Below, one piece after another: positions 28,404 to 36,474 of a DNA stretch of 64,000 nucleotides. A program made the translations under genes and the position numbers. Each line of letters starts with the position of its first letter. Position 1 is the stretch's first letter. Source of the DNA: Brevundimonas intermedia (lineage in GTDB: Bacteria > Pseudomonadota > Alphaproteobacteria > Caulobacterales > Caulobacteraceae); contig NZ_BSFD01000011.1 in NCBI RefSeq assembly GCF_027922165.1, forward strand, positions 559,250 through 623,249, in the 5' to 3' direction. The notes under the pieces are model-generated. The model saw only the letters and a list, made by a program, of their open reading frames with translations, ran no database searches and had not been told where the DNA came from.

Positions 28404-29747
28404 TCAGGCCTCTTCGTCTTCCTTCAGAAGCTCTTCCTTGGTGATCGGGGTGTCGGTCACCTCGGCCAGGCCGACGATCAGGTCGACGACCTTCTCCTCA
28501 TAGATCGGCGCGCGCATCTGGGCGGCGGCGTTGGGGTTCTGGCGGTAGAAGTTCAGGACGGCCTGTTCCTGGCCCGGATAGTTGCGGGCTTCCTGCAGCA
28601 GGGCGGCGTTCAGCTCCTGGTCGGTGACCTGGACGTTGTTGGCGCGGCCGATCTCGGCCAGGACCAGACCCAGGCGCACGCGGCGCTCGGCGATCTTGCG
28701 GTATTCGGCCTTCAGGTCCTCGTCGGACTTGGCGGCATCCTCTTCCGGCAGGCGGCCGGCGGCCTTGTCGGCCTCGACCTGTTGCCAGATGCCGTCAAAC
28801 TCGGCCTCGACCATCTTCGGCGGCAGCGGGAAGTCATGGGCCGTGTCCAGCTGGTCCAGCAGGGCGCGCTTCAGCTTGAAGCGGGCGGCGCCGGCGTATT
28901 GCTGGTTCAGGTTCTGGCTCAGCAGTTCCTTGAGCTTGTCCAGAGATTCCAGACCGATGCGCTTGGCGAAGTCCTCGTCGACCTTGGCTTCGACCTCGGC
29001 CTTGATGGCCTTCACCTTGACGTCGAAGGTGGCCAGTTTGCCGGCCAGATGGGCGGCCTGATAGTTCTCGGGGAAGGTGACCTCGATGGTCTTTTCTTCA
29101 CCGACCTTGGCGCCGGTCAGCTGCTCTTCGAAGCCGGGGATGAAACGGCCTGAGCCGATCACCAGGTCCGCGTCCTCGGCGGCGCCGCCGTCGAAGGGCT
29201 CGCCGTCCAGCTTGCCCAGGAAGTCGATAGTCAGTTGGTCGCCCTCGGCGGCCTTGACGGTCTTGCCCTTCTTGTCCTCGTAGGACTTGGCCTGGCCGGC
29301 CAGCTCCGCCAGGGCTTCGTCCAGATCGGCGTCCGAGGCTTCGTAGGTCGGGCGGTCCAGCTTCAGGGTCTTGGGGTCGACCGGGGTGAAGTCCGGCATG
29401 ATCTCCAGCGACATCTCATAGGCAAGGTCTTCCTGACCGGCGATGACCTTGTCCATGTCGGAAGTCAGCTTCATCTCGGCCGGGGCGGCCGGACGGACCT
29501 TGGCCTCGTCCAGGGCCTTCTGGCTGGTCTCGTTCAGTTCGGCGTTGATGATCTCGCCCATGAACTCGCGGCCGAATGTCTTCTTGACGTGGGCGACCGG
29601 CACCTTGCCCGGACGGAAGCCCTTGAGCTTCACCTGGGGGGCGACTTCCTTGACGCGGGCTTCGAGCTTCTCGTTCAGCTCCGCGACGGGAATGGTGACC
29701 GCGAACACGCGGCTGAGGCCTTCGTTCGACTTTTCGACGACTTGCAT
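28404..29747 (-). CDS. tig: Trigger factor (ribosome-associated chaperone)
   Basis: This 447-residue chaperone has an N-terminal ribosome-binding domain (GFRPGKVPVAHVKKTFG signature loop), a central FKBP-type prolyl isomerase domain (GDQLTIDFLGKLDGEPFDGG and GFEEQLTGAKVGEEKT) and a helical C-terminal chaperone domain. It acts on nascent chains at the ribosome exit. The start MQVVEKSNEGLSRVF at 29747 is preferred over an ATG ten codons upstream. The tail is acidic. In many bacteria tig is directly followed by clpP and clpX; here two unrelated genes intervene. Confidence 0.97.
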   Translation of the reverse strand: MQVVEKSNEGLSRVFAVTIPVAELNEKLEARVKEVAPQVKLKGFRPGKVPVAHVKKTFGREFMGEIINAELNETSQKALDEAKVRPAAPAEMKLTSDMDKVIAGQEDLAYEMSLEIMPDFTPVDPKTLKLDRPTYEASDADLDEALAELAGQAKSYEDKKGKTVKAAEGDQLTIDFLGKLDGEPFDGGAAEDADLVIGSGRFIPGFEEQLTGAKVGEEKTIEVTFPENYQAAHLAGKLATFDVKVKAIKAEVEAKVDEDFAKRIGLESLDKLKELLSQNLNQQYAGAARFKLKRALLDQLDTAHDFPLPPKMVEAEFDGIWQQVEADKAAGRLPEEDAAKSDEDLKAEYRKIAERRVRLGLVLAEIGRANNVQVTDQELNAALLQEARNYPGQEQAVLNFYRQNPNAAAQMRAPIYEEKVVDLIVGLAEVTDTPITKEELLKEDEEA

Positions 29748-29939
29748 GGTCGGGATTTCTGACGCTCTGGGGCGCATGGACCGTCGAGACGGCCGGCGCG
29801 GAATGGATAAAGCAAGAAGGCCGCCCCGTTAGGAGCGGCGCCTCGAAGCCCGCCCTTATGTCGAGAAGGGCTCCAAAGGTCAACGCGAGCGTGGCCTCGG
29901 ACAGTGGTTTCACGCCGCATCGGGGGTTATGTTGGCCGA

Positions 29940-30641
29940 ATGAGCCAGCCCGCCTCCCCCATCGGCGTCTTCGTCACGCCCGTTACGCCGCTTCAGCAGA
30001 ACTGCACCACCGTTTGGTGCACCGCCACGAACAAGGCGGCGGTAATTGATCCGGGCGGCTCGGTGGATGCGGTTTTGGGCGAGGTGGCGCGGCGCGGCCT
30101 GACCCTGGACCAGATCTGGATCACACACGGCCACCTGGATCACGCAGGAGGCGCGGCGGAAATGCAGGAAAAGACCGGGGTCCAGATCACCGGGCCGCAG
30201 AAGGCCGATCAGTTCTGGATTGACCGGATCGTTGAAAGCGGTCGGATGTACGGCCTGCCGGACGCCCGCCCCTTCACCCCCGACCGCTGGCTGGAAGACG
30301 GCGATAGGGTCAGTCTGGGCGAAACGACCTGGGAGGTGCGCCACTGCCCCGGCCACACGCCGGGCCATGTGATCTTCTTCAATCGCGCGGCGCGATTCGC
30401 CCAGGTCGGGGATGTGTTGTTCAAGGGATCAGTGGGCCGGACCGACTTCCCGATGAGCGATCCGCCCGCCCTGATCCGCGCCGTGGTGGAGAAGTTGTGG
30501 CCGCTGGGCGAAGACGTCACCTTCGTGCCGGGCCACGGGCCGATCTCGACCTTCGGCGAAGAGCGGCGGACCAATCCGTTCGTGTCGGACGCGGCGCTGC
30601 GGAGTGCGCCGATCCAGAGGGAGCCGGTAGGGCCGGCTTAG
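29940..30641 (+). CDS. MBL-fold metal hydrolase, glyoxalase II-like
   Basis: This 233-residue protein of the metallo-beta-lactamase superfamily resembles YcbL-type glyoxalase II enzymes, which hydrolyse S-lactoylglutathione or related thioesters. The metal-binding motif HxHxDH is HGHLDHAG; further ligands lie in CPGHTPGH, GDVLFKGSVGRTD and VPGHGPIS. The N-terminal part GVFVTPVTPLQQNCTTVWC also fits. The start ATG at 29940 begins MSQPASPIG; an earlier in-frame ATG lies 12 codons upstream. Confidence 0.85.
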   Translation: MSQPASPIGVFVTPVTPLQQNCTTVWCTATNKAAVIDPGGSVDAVLGEVARRGLTLDQIWITHGHLDHAGGAAEMQEKTGVQITGPQKADQFWIDRIVESGRMYGLPDARPFTPDRWLEDGDRVSLGETTWEVRHCPGHTPGHVIFFNRAARFAQVGDVLFKGSVGRTDFPMSDPPALIRAVVEKLWPLGEDVTFVPGHGPISTFGEERRTNPFVSDAALRSAPIQREPVGPA

Positions 30642-30651
30642 ATTGCTTTCT

Positions 30652-30823
30652 TCTCCCCTTGCGGGAGGAGGTCGCCCGAAGGGCCGGATGAGGGGGGCCG
30701 ACGGTGGGCCAACTCGCACCACCTTGCCGCTCACCCTTTGGCTGCTTCGCGCCGCCCTTCGGGTCGCGCCACAACGACGGCTTCGCCGCCGTGCGCTCAA
30801 GCCCTCTCCCGGCGGGAGAGGGT
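30652..30823. repeat. Intergenic repeat-like element with terminal hairpins
   Basis: The 184-bp gap after the MBL gene starts with a hairpin-forming CTCCCCTTGCGGGAG, continues with GAGGTCGCCCGAAGGGCCGG and ATGAGGGG, and ends with CCCTCTCCCGGCGGGAGAGGG. This layout is the style of short dispersed repeats found between genes in Caulobacterales genomes. The terminal stems may also act as transcription stops for the converging genes. No gene is visible inside. Confidence 0.55.
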
Positions 30824-30825
30824 GT

Positions 30826-31119
30826 CTATCGGCGCAGCAGCATGCCGATGATCACACCGACGCCCAAGGCGTAGAGGGTGGTCTTCATCGGTTCGTCACG
30901 GATGCCGTCGCGGGCGGTTTCGACGCGGCCGATCACCTTGCTGCGGATCAGTTCGGCGTCCTCGCGCAGGGCTTGTCGGATGGAGGTCGTGTTTTCGAAG
31001 CTGCGAGGCTCGCTCTCGGCGAGGATGGCGTCGGCCTGACGGTCCAAGCGCTGGGTCAGGGTGTCGTCTTCCAAGACGATGTCGTCGGGCGATGCGGGGG
31101 CGATGGGTGTCTGGGTCAT
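30826..31119 (-). CDS. ElaB/YqjD (DUF883)-like stress membrane protein
   Basis: This 97-residue protein has a hydrophilic, charged helical part (DTLTQRLDRQADAILAES and IRSKVIGRVETARDGIRDEP) and a C-terminal membrane helix (LYALGVGVIIGMLLRR) like ElaB/YqjD proteins, which tether to the inner membrane in stationary phase. The ATG at 31119 has GGAG 6 bases upstream; an upstream ATG lies in the promoter. An EcfG-like motif lies at 31146-31170, so stress control is probable. Confidence 0.72.
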   Translation of the reverse strand: MTQTPIAPASPDDIVLEDDTLTQRLDRQADAILAESEPRSFENTTSIRQALREDAELIRSKVIGRVETARDGIRDEPMKTTLYALGVGVIIGMLLRR

Positions 31120-31145
31120 GATGATCTCCGAGGGTTCCGACACTG

Positions 31146-31170
31146 AACCGGCCCGCCACGATCCAGTTCC
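31146..31170 (-). promoter_or_regulatory. EcfG-type (general stress sigma) promoter
   Basis: On the minus strand GGAAC is followed by 16 bases and GGTT (consensus GGAAC-N16/17-CGTT). The motif ends 26 bases upstream of the ElaB-like start at 31119, leaving a short leader with the Shine-Dalgarno. Confidence 0.7.
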
Positions 31171-31182
31171 AGCCTAGGCTCG

Positions 31183-31207
31183 TGAACATTGCGGGTCGGG
31201 TGGCGTT
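31183..31207 (+). promoter_or_regulatory. EcfG-type promoter, one mismatch in the -35 element
   Basis: TGAAC, 16 bases, CGTT on the plus strand. The -10 element is consensus and the -35 differs at the first base. It ends 23 bases upstream of the proline-rich small gene and is divergent from the ElaB-like promoter. Confidence 0.55.
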
Positions 31208-31230
31208 CTTCAAAGCCAAGGAGAATGTTC

Positions 31231-31395
31231 ATGACCTATGTCGAACCCACGCCCCCAGGAAACCCGCAACCCGAGATCCAGCCCGAGCCTACGCCCCAGC
31301 CCGAAATCGATCCATCCGACACGCCGGACGAAATGCCGCCGATGGAACCCGGCGGTGGCGGCGAAGGTGATTCCCGACCCTACGGAGCCGTTTAA
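31231..31395 (+). CDS. Small proline- and acid-rich protein
   Basis: This 54-residue protein is almost all Pro, Glu, Gln and Thr (PPGNPQPEIQPEPTPQPEID), ending in a glycine run and SRPYGAV. It is predicted to be disordered. AAGGAG sits 7 bases before the ATG. I do not recognise a family. Its EcfG-like promoter and position in a cluster of stress-type genes suggest a role in general stress. Confidence 0.6.
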   Translation: MTYVEPTPPGNPQPEIQPEPTPQPEIDPSDTPDEMPPMEPGGGGEGDSRPYGAV

Positions 31396-31447
31396 AGTCA
31401 AACCACAATGACGTTCAGAGGCGGGACAGTAAAACGGAGTTCCGCAC

Positions 31448-31472
31448 GGAACCGTCACCGAGTCACAGGGTT
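31448..31472 (+). promoter_or_regulatory. EcfG-type promoter of the KGG gene
   Basis: GGAAC, 16 bases, GGTT on the plus strand. The -35 element is consensus. The GGAAC is one arm of a perfect inverted repeat GTTCCGCACGGAAC at 31439-31452. A leader of about 35 bases leads to the ATG at 31513. Confidence 0.7.
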
Positions 31473-31512
31473 CACATCGGCAAGCGCAACGGCAGCACTG
31501 AAAGGAACACCG

Positions 31513-31734
31513 ATGGACAGCCAACCGACGCGACCCTCCGGCGTTTCCAAGCGAGGCTTCGCCTCCATGGATCCCGAACGTCAACGCGAGATCGCGCGCA
31601 AGGGGGGCGCCAGCGTCCCCAGCGAAAAGAGAAGCTTCTCGCAAGACCGCAGCCTGGCGGCCCAGGCCGGACGCAAGGGCGGCGAGGCCTCTCACGGCCC
31701 CAAGAAGGACGCCGCTTCGGACGAAGCTGAATAG
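31513..31734 (+). CDS. KGG-domain stress protein (YciG/con-10-like)
   Basis: This 73-residue, highly charged protein has two copies of the KGG-type motif: a first copy IARKGGASVPSEKRSF preceded by FASMDPERQREI, and a second QAGRKGGEASHG. Proteins of this family (YciG, con-10, GsiB-like) are induced by general stress, desiccation or stationary phase. The frame is open 35 codons upstream, but AAAGGAA just before the ATG at 31513 and the EcfG-type promoter upstream fix this start. Confidence 0.85.
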   Translation: MDSQPTRPSGVSKRGFASMDPERQREIARKGGASVPSEKRSFSQDRSLAAQAGRKGGEASHGPKKDAASDEAE

Positions 31735-31755
31735 ACGTCCACACAGAGAGTCCAA

Positions 31756-31784
31756 AAAGGGCGGAGCATTCAGTGCTCCGCCCT
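31756..31784. terminator. Bidirectional terminator between KGG gene and map
   Basis: A perfect 12-bp stem AAGGGCGGAGCA / TGCTCCGCCCTT with a 5-base loop lies between the convergent KGG and map genes. It has a run of A before it (T on the minus strand) and pyrimidine-rich CTTCTTCT after it. Confidence 0.88.
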
Positions 31785-31814
31785 TCTTCTATGACAAGCC
31801 TCTGGGAGGCCTGT

Positions 31815-32585
31815 TCAGGCCGCCGTTCGAATTTCGTCAGGACGTAAAGTCAGCACCTGAACCCCGTCTTTCGTCACAGCCACCGTATGCTCGAACTGGG
31901 CGGACAATCCGGCGTCGGCCGTAACAACCGTCCATCCGTCCACCTCGGTCTTCACCGTACGGCGTCCTTGGTTGAGCATGGGTTCGATGGTGAAGACCAT
32001 GCCTTCGCGCATGGTCACGCCGGTTCCAGGCTTGCCGAAATGTAAGACCTGGGGCGGCTCGTGCATCTCGCGCCCGATGCCGTGACCGCAATAGTCCCGG
32101 ACGACCGAGTATCCAAAACGCTTGGCGTGACGTTCGATGGCGAAACCGATGTCGCCCAAGGCGGCGCCCGGCCGGACCACCTGAATCCCCTTCCACATCG
32201 CGGCATAGGTGGCCGCGACCAGCCTTCGGGCGGCCGGAGATACGTCCCCGACCAGGTAGGTCTTGCTGGAGTCGGCGATATAACCGTTTTTCTCCAGCGT
32301 GATGTCGAAGTTGACGATGTCGCCGTCCCGCAGGATTTCGTCCTTGGACGGGACGCCGTGGCAGACGACCTGATTTCTTGAGCTGTTCAAGGCGAAGCCA
32401 TAGCCATACTGGCCCTTGCTGGCCGGGCGGGCGCCGAGTTGGTCGACGATGAAAGCCTCGACCAGATCATTGATCTCAAGCGTGGTCATGCCGATCAGCG
32501 GCAACTCGTCCAGCCGCGTGAAAACGGAGGCGAGCAGCCGTCCCGACTCGGCCAACAACGCGACCTCGGCCGGGGTCTTGGTCAT
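31815..32585 (-). CDS. map: Methionine aminopeptidase, type I
   Basis: This 256-residue metalloprotease removes the initiator methionine. Ligand-region motifs are readable: CHGVPSKDEILRDGDIVNFD, GYIADSSKTYLVG, the CGHGIGREMHE histidine, FTIEPMLNQG and the late glutamate in SAQFEHTVAVT. It belongs to the MAP1 class. The ATG overlaps the ParD-like stop as ATGA, so the two are translationally coupled. Confidence 0.95.
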   Translation of the reverse strand: MTKTPAEVALLAESGRLLASVFTRLDELPLIGMTTLEINDLVEAFIVDQLGARPASKGQYGYGFALNSSRNQVVCHGVPSKDEILRDGDIVNFDITLEKNGYIADSSKTYLVGDVSPAARRLVAATYAAMWKGIQVVRPGAALGDIGFAIERHAKRFGYSVVRDYCGHGIGREMHEPPQVLHFGKPGTGVTMREGMVFTIEPMLNQGRRTVKTEVDGWTVVTADAGLSAQFEHTVAVTKDGVQVLTLRPDEIRTAA

Positions 32586-32791
32586 GCCGCGCCTGCGAGC
32601 TCAGCCGCCTCGACGCCTGCAGACCTCAGTTCCCGCGCGACCAAATCCTGGAAGCTGAGGCTCGGGTTCAACTCGCACAGCATGCCGATCTTGATCCAGA
32701 ACGCCGCCTGGCCGTTGACCGAGCGAAAAGACGCCTTGCTGGCGCGGCGGAGCTGTTCATGCAGCTCATCCTCGATATTGACGATACCCAC
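32582..32791 (-). CDS. ParD-like antitoxin-family protein
   Basis: This 69-residue protein (GTG start with GAGG four bases upstream) matches the ParD-like family: VNIEDELHEQLRRASKASF, then RSVNGQAAFWIKIGMLCEL and NPSLSFQDLV. The frame is open 19 codons upstream but lacks a ribosome site. No partner toxin is adjacent. Instead it lies directly before map with an ATGA overlap. A DNA-binding ribbon-helix-helix role is inferred from the family; a regulatory link with methionine aminopeptidase is plausible but unproven. Confidence 0.75.
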   Translation of the reverse strand: MGIVNIEDELHEQLRRASKASFRSVNGQAAFWIKIGMLCELNPSLSFQDLVARELRSAGVEAAELAGAA

Positions 32792-32881
32792 AACGCCTCG
32801 CTGGACTATATGATTTGCATGCGTTTCATATATTCCACCTCCGCGCACGGCAAGGCCGGCTCGGGGATTGAGGCGGGAGTT

Positions 32882-35041
32882 TCACCCCCGCAACAAGGCG
32901 AGGGCCACGCTGGGTTCGGGGGAAATCTCGAAACCGGCCACCGACCAGCCGGCCTGCGTCGCCAAGGCCTCGACCATCGCCTCCGTGAACTTGCGCGAGC
33001 TTTCGGTGTGGATCGTCTCTCCGGCCATGAAGTTGAAGCGGCTGTCGCTGACGTGGGCGATGGTTTGACGTGTCGCCTGGAGGTGCATCTCCATCCGTGA
33101 CTGATCCGGATTCCAGACGGCGCGGTGGGCGAAGGCGTCTAGGTCGAAGTCGGCGTCGAGTTCAGCGTTGGCGCGGACCAGGACGTTCAGGTTGAAGGCC
33201 GACGTCACGCCCTGACTGTCGTCATAGGCGGCGACCAGGATCGCGGGATCCTTGACCAGGTCGACGCCGAGAATGAACAGCGCCCCCTCCCCCAACATCC
33301 GCCGAGCCGAGGCGAGAAACCGCACCGCCTCGTCCGGCTCCAGATTGCCGATGGTCGATCCGGGGAAGAAACCGATCCTCCGGCCCTGCGGCAAATCGTC
33401 CGGCAAGGGGGCCAGATGTTCGAAATCGCCCAGCACCGGCTGCACCCGCAGGCCTGGATAGTCGGCGCGAATGCGGGTCGCGGCGTCCAGCAGGGCCGAC
33501 TCGCTGATGTCCAGAGGCACATAGGCGCCGAGGTCGGGCACGGCGTCCAGCAACAGGCGGGTCTTCTCGCTGGCGCCCGATCCGAACTCAACCAGGACGG
33601 CGTCGGGGCCGAAGTCGGCGGTCAGGGCGGCGGCGCGGTCGCGCAACAGTGCGGTCTCCTGACGGGTCGGATAATATTCCGGCAGGGTGGTGATCTCTTC
33701 GAACAGGCGCGAGCCCTCGGCGTCGTAAAACCATTTGGGCGGCACGGCCTTCTGGTCGCGCGACAGGCCCTGGACCAGGTCGCGCCGGAAGGCGGCCGTC
33801 TGGGCGTCCTCGGGGGCAGGCCTGCGCTCGCGCGGGGCGTCTTCGGCTAGTCTGAGACCCATGAAGGCCCACCTCTGTTGGGGGTAGAAGAAGTTGCGAT
33901 AGGTGACGCGGTCGTGGCCAGGGGGCGTGGCGAAGGCGCCGCCGCGCAGGACCATCTGATTGGCCATGAACTTGCCGTTGTACTCGGCAGCCGTGCCGGG
34001 CGTCGGCTTGAAGCCGGGGTATGGAGCATAGGCGCTGGACGTCCACTGCCAGACCTCGCCCGACAGGTTGGAGAAGGCGTCGGGCGCCGTGGTCGCGGCG
34101 TGCTCCCATTCCGCCTCGGAGGGCAGCCGCTTGCCGGCCCAGCGGGCGTAGGCGTCGGCCTCGTAGAAGCTGACATGACGCACCGGGGCAGTCGGGTCGA
34201 CCGGGGCGCGGCCGGTCAGGGTCAGGACCGTCCAGTCGTCGCCGTCGCAGCGCCAATAGAGGGGCGCGGTCCAGGCCTCGGCCTTGACCTTGGCCCAGCC
34301 GTCGGCGAGCCAGAGCTCAGGCCGGGCGTAGCCGCCGTCGGCGATGAAGCCCAGCCAGTCGCCGTTGGTCACGAGGTCGGCGGCCAGGGCGAAGGGCTCC
34401 AGCCAGACGCGGTGCGCCGGCCCCTCGTTGTCGAAGGCGAAGCCGGCGCCGTCGTGACCGATGGTCACCAAGGCGCCGTCGAAGGCGACAGCGCCGCCGC
34501 GCGGGGCCTCAAGCGGAGCCTGTCGCGGCTCGACCGCATAGGCGGCCGGGTCCAGCGGCGAGCAGGACATCAGGTTCAGCAGGTCCATCAGGAACAGCTC
34601 CTGATGCTGCTGGTCGTGGTGCAGGCCCAGTTCGAACAGGTAGCGTTGCAGACCGCTGGACGGACCCGAGGCCAGCCAGGCGGCCATGCGCCGGTCGATC
34701 TCGCGCCGATAGGCCAGGACCTCGTCCACCGAGGGCCGGGTGATCAGGCCGCGCCGGTCGCGCGGCACCCGCTCGCCCAGGGCCTCGTAGTAGGAGTTGA
34801 ACAGCTGCTGGAACCGCGGATCGACCGGCTGATACTCCGGATCAGCCGACAGGATCATGGCCTCGAAGAACCAGCTGGTGTGCGCCAGGTGCCATTTGCC
34901 GGGGCTGCAGTCCGGCATGGACTGGGCGGACAGGTCCTCGGGCGACAGACCGTGGGCGAGAGCGGGCATGGCGGCCCGGGTCTCCCTGAAACGGGCCACG
35001 TCGGACGCCGCCCGCGTATCGGGCTCGAAGCGAGCATTCAT
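32882..35041 (-). CDS. egtBD: EgtB-EgtD fusion: ergothioneine biosynthesis
   Basis: This 719-residue protein joins two enzymes. Residues about 20-170 form the DinB-like EgtB domain; the iron ligands are likely His51 (KWHLAHTSWFFE) and His142/His146 (HHDQQHQELFL). Residues about 200-405 form the FGE-sulfatase domain (RHVSFYEADAYARWAGKRLP, EWEHA, GEVWQWTSSAYAPYPGF). The rest is the EgtD histidine trimethyltransferase, with the SAM loop LVEFGSGASEKTR and FFPGSTIGNLEPDEA. EgtD makes hercynine, and EgtB adds sulfur from a thiol using oxygen. No egtE or egtC is nearby. A TTG at 35098 is rejected as start. An EcfG motif precedes it. Confidence 0.9.
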   Translation of the reverse strand: MNARFEPDTRAASDVARFRETRAAMPALAHGLSPEDLSAQSMPDCSPGKWHLAHTSWFFEAMILSADPEYQPVDPRFQQLFNSYYEALGERVPRDRRGLITRPSVDEVLAYRREIDRRMAAWLASGPSSGLQRYLFELGLHHDQQHQELFLMDLLNLMSCSPLDPAAYAVEPRQAPLEAPRGGAVAFDGALVTIGHDGAGFAFDNEGPAHRVWLEPFALAADLVTNGDWLGFIADGGYARPELWLADGWAKVKAEAWTAPLYWRCDGDDWTVLTLTGRAPVDPTAPVRHVSFYEADAYARWAGKRLPSEAEWEHAATTAPDAFSNLSGEVWQWTSSAYAPYPGFKPTPGTAAEYNGKFMANQMVLRGGAFATPPGHDRVTYRNFFYPQQRWAFMGLRLAEDAPRERRPAPEDAQTAAFRRDLVQGLSRDQKAVPPKWFYDAEGSRLFEEITTLPEYYPTRQETALLRDRAAALTADFGPDAVLVEFGSGASEKTRLLLDAVPDLGAYVPLDISESALLDAATRIRADYPGLRVQPVLGDFEHLAPLPDDLPQGRRIGFFPGSTIGNLEPDEAVRFLASARRMLGEGALFILGVDLVKDPAILVAAYDDSQGVTSAFNLNVLVRANAELDADFDLDAFAHRAVWNPDQSRMEMHLQATRQTIAHVSDSRFNFMAGETIHTESSRKFTEAMVEALATQAGWSVAGFEISPEPSVALALLRG

Positions 35042-35106
35042 GTCAGCCGTCCCGTCCCGCGTCAGCCTCGCCGCCCCGCCGGGCGTCGCGTCGTCCAAGC
35101 AGAACG

Positions 35107-35131
35107 AACGTGACGCCTCAGCCGGAGTTCC
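35107..35131 (-). promoter_or_regulatory. Perfect EcfG-type promoter upstream of egtBD
   Basis: On the minus strand GGAAC, 16 bases, CGTT is an exact match to the EcfG/SigT consensus. Its -10 element ends 65 bases upstream of the egtBD start at 35041, placing transcription start near 35100 and giving a leader of about 60 bases. This suggests that ergothioneine synthesis belongs to the general stress regulon. Confidence 0.75.
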
Positions 35132-35158
35132 CCTGATTTGGGAAGCGTAACGGTGAAT

Positions 35159-36370
35159 TCAACGCACCGGCTTGCCGCCGTGTTTGGCGTATTCCAGCCG
35201 GGCGATGGTGCGGTTGTGAACCTCGTCCGGGCCGTCGGCGATGCGCAGGGTGCGCACCGTCGCATAGAGTTCGGCCAGGGGGGTGTCGCCAGAGACGCCG
35301 GCGCCGCCGAAGGCCTGGATGGCGTCGTCGATGACCTGAAGCGCCATGCGGGGGGCGGCGACCTTGATCTGGGCGATCTCGGAGCGGGCGTTCTTGGCCC
35401 CCGCCTCGTCCATCATCCAGGCGGCCTTCAGGACCAGCAGGCGGCACATCTCGATATTGGTGCGGGCGTCGGCGACCCGTTGCTCCCACACCGAATGTTC
35501 AGCCAGCTGTTTCTTGAACGCGGTGCGGTTCAGCAGGCGCACGACCATCAGCTCCAGCGCCCGCTCGGCTGCCCCGATCACGCGCATACAGTGGTGGATC
35601 CGGCCGGGGCCGAGCCGCCCTTGCGCGATCTCGAATCCCCGGCCCTCGCCGGCGATCAGATTCTCGACCGGGACGCGGACGTTCTCGAGCACCACCTCGG
35701 CGTGGCCGATGGGGCGTTCGTCATAGCCGAACACCGTCAGCATCCGCTCGACGCGGAAACCGGGCGTGTCCACGGGCACGATGACCTGCGACTGCTGGGC
35801 GTGCGCAGCGGCGTCGAAGTCGGTCTTGCCCATGACGATGGTCACGGCGACGTTCGGGTGGGCCATATTGGTCGACCACCATTTGCGGCCGTTGATGACA
35901 TAGTGATCGCCGTCGCGCTCGATCCGGGTCTGGATATTGGTGGCGTCGGACGAGGCGACCTCGGGCTCGGTCATCAGGAAGGCGGAGCGGATCTGGCCGG
36001 CCATCAGGGGCTTGAGCCAGCGGTCCTGCTGCGCGGCGTCGCCGTACATGTGCAGGACTTCCATATTGCCGGTGTCGGGGGCGTTGCAGTTGAACACCTC
36101 GGACGACCACAGATGGGCGCCCATCATCTCGGCCAGGGGGGCGTAGTCGAGGTTGGTCAGGCCGGCGCCATGCTCTCCGGGCAGGAACATGTTCCACAGA
36201 CCAGCGTCACGCGCAGCGGCCTTCATGGCCTCCATGACCGGCGGCTGGCGGTTCGGGTTCTCGCGCACCTGGGCGAGATACTCGGCCTCGCGCGGGATGA
36301 CCTGGTCGTCGAGGAAACGGCGCACGCGGGCGTGCCAGTCCAGGGCGCGGTCGGAATGTCTGAAGTCCAT
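35159..36370 (-). CDS. Acyl-CoA dehydrogenase
   Basis: This 403-residue FAD-dependent enzyme of the acyl-CoA dehydrogenase family desaturates acyl-CoA at the alpha-beta bond. Motifs: FLPGEHGAGLTNLDYAPL, AFLMTEPEVASSDATNIQ (first signature), WWSTNMAHPN, and the C-terminal QAFGGAGVSGDTPLAELYA with IADGPDEVHNRTIARLE. This type (about 400 residues, ACAD10/11-like) often acts on long-chain or unusual acyl-CoAs; the specific substrate is unknown. The start at 36370 follows GAGGAAA. Confidence 0.88.
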   Translation of the reverse strand: MDFRHSDRALDWHARVRRFLDDQVIPREAEYLAQVRENPNRQPPVMEAMKAAARDAGLWNMFLPGEHGAGLTNLDYAPLAEMMGAHLWSSEVFNCNAPDTGNMEVLHMYGDAAQQDRWLKPLMAGQIRSAFLMTEPEVASSDATNIQTRIERDGDHYVINGRKWWSTNMAHPNVAVTIVMGKTDFDAAAHAQQSQVIVPVDTPGFRVERMLTVFGYDERPIGHAEVVLENVRVPVENLIAGEGRGFEIAQGRLGPGRIHHCMRVIGAAERALELMVVRLLNRTAFKKQLAEHSVWEQRVADARTNIEMCRLLVLKAAWMMDEAGAKNARSEIAQIKVAAPRMALQVIDDAIQAFGGAGVSGDTPLAELYATVRTLRIADGPDEVHNRTIARLEYAKHGGKPVR

Positions 36371-36417
36371 GTCGTTTCCTCTTTTTCGGTTCGCGCCTCT
36401 GACGGGCGCTGAAGACG

Positions 36418-36449
36418 AAAACGGCGCGGCCCCCAAGGGAGCCGCGCCG
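36418..36449 (-). terminator. Terminator of the SCP2 gene
   Basis: A 9-bp stem CGGCGCGGC/GCCGCGCCG with a 10-base loop is followed on the minus strand by four T. It lies 26 bases after the SCP2 stop and 48 bases before the acyl-CoA dehydrogenase start. Confidence 0.8.
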
Positions 36450-36474
36450 CAATCAACTCTTGATCAGACTGGCA

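Noticed and set aside
35042..35098. Longer egtBD start at a TTG (35098)
   Set aside because: It lies at or just after the expected transcription start, has no ribosome site, and would add a Gly/Arg-rich leader.
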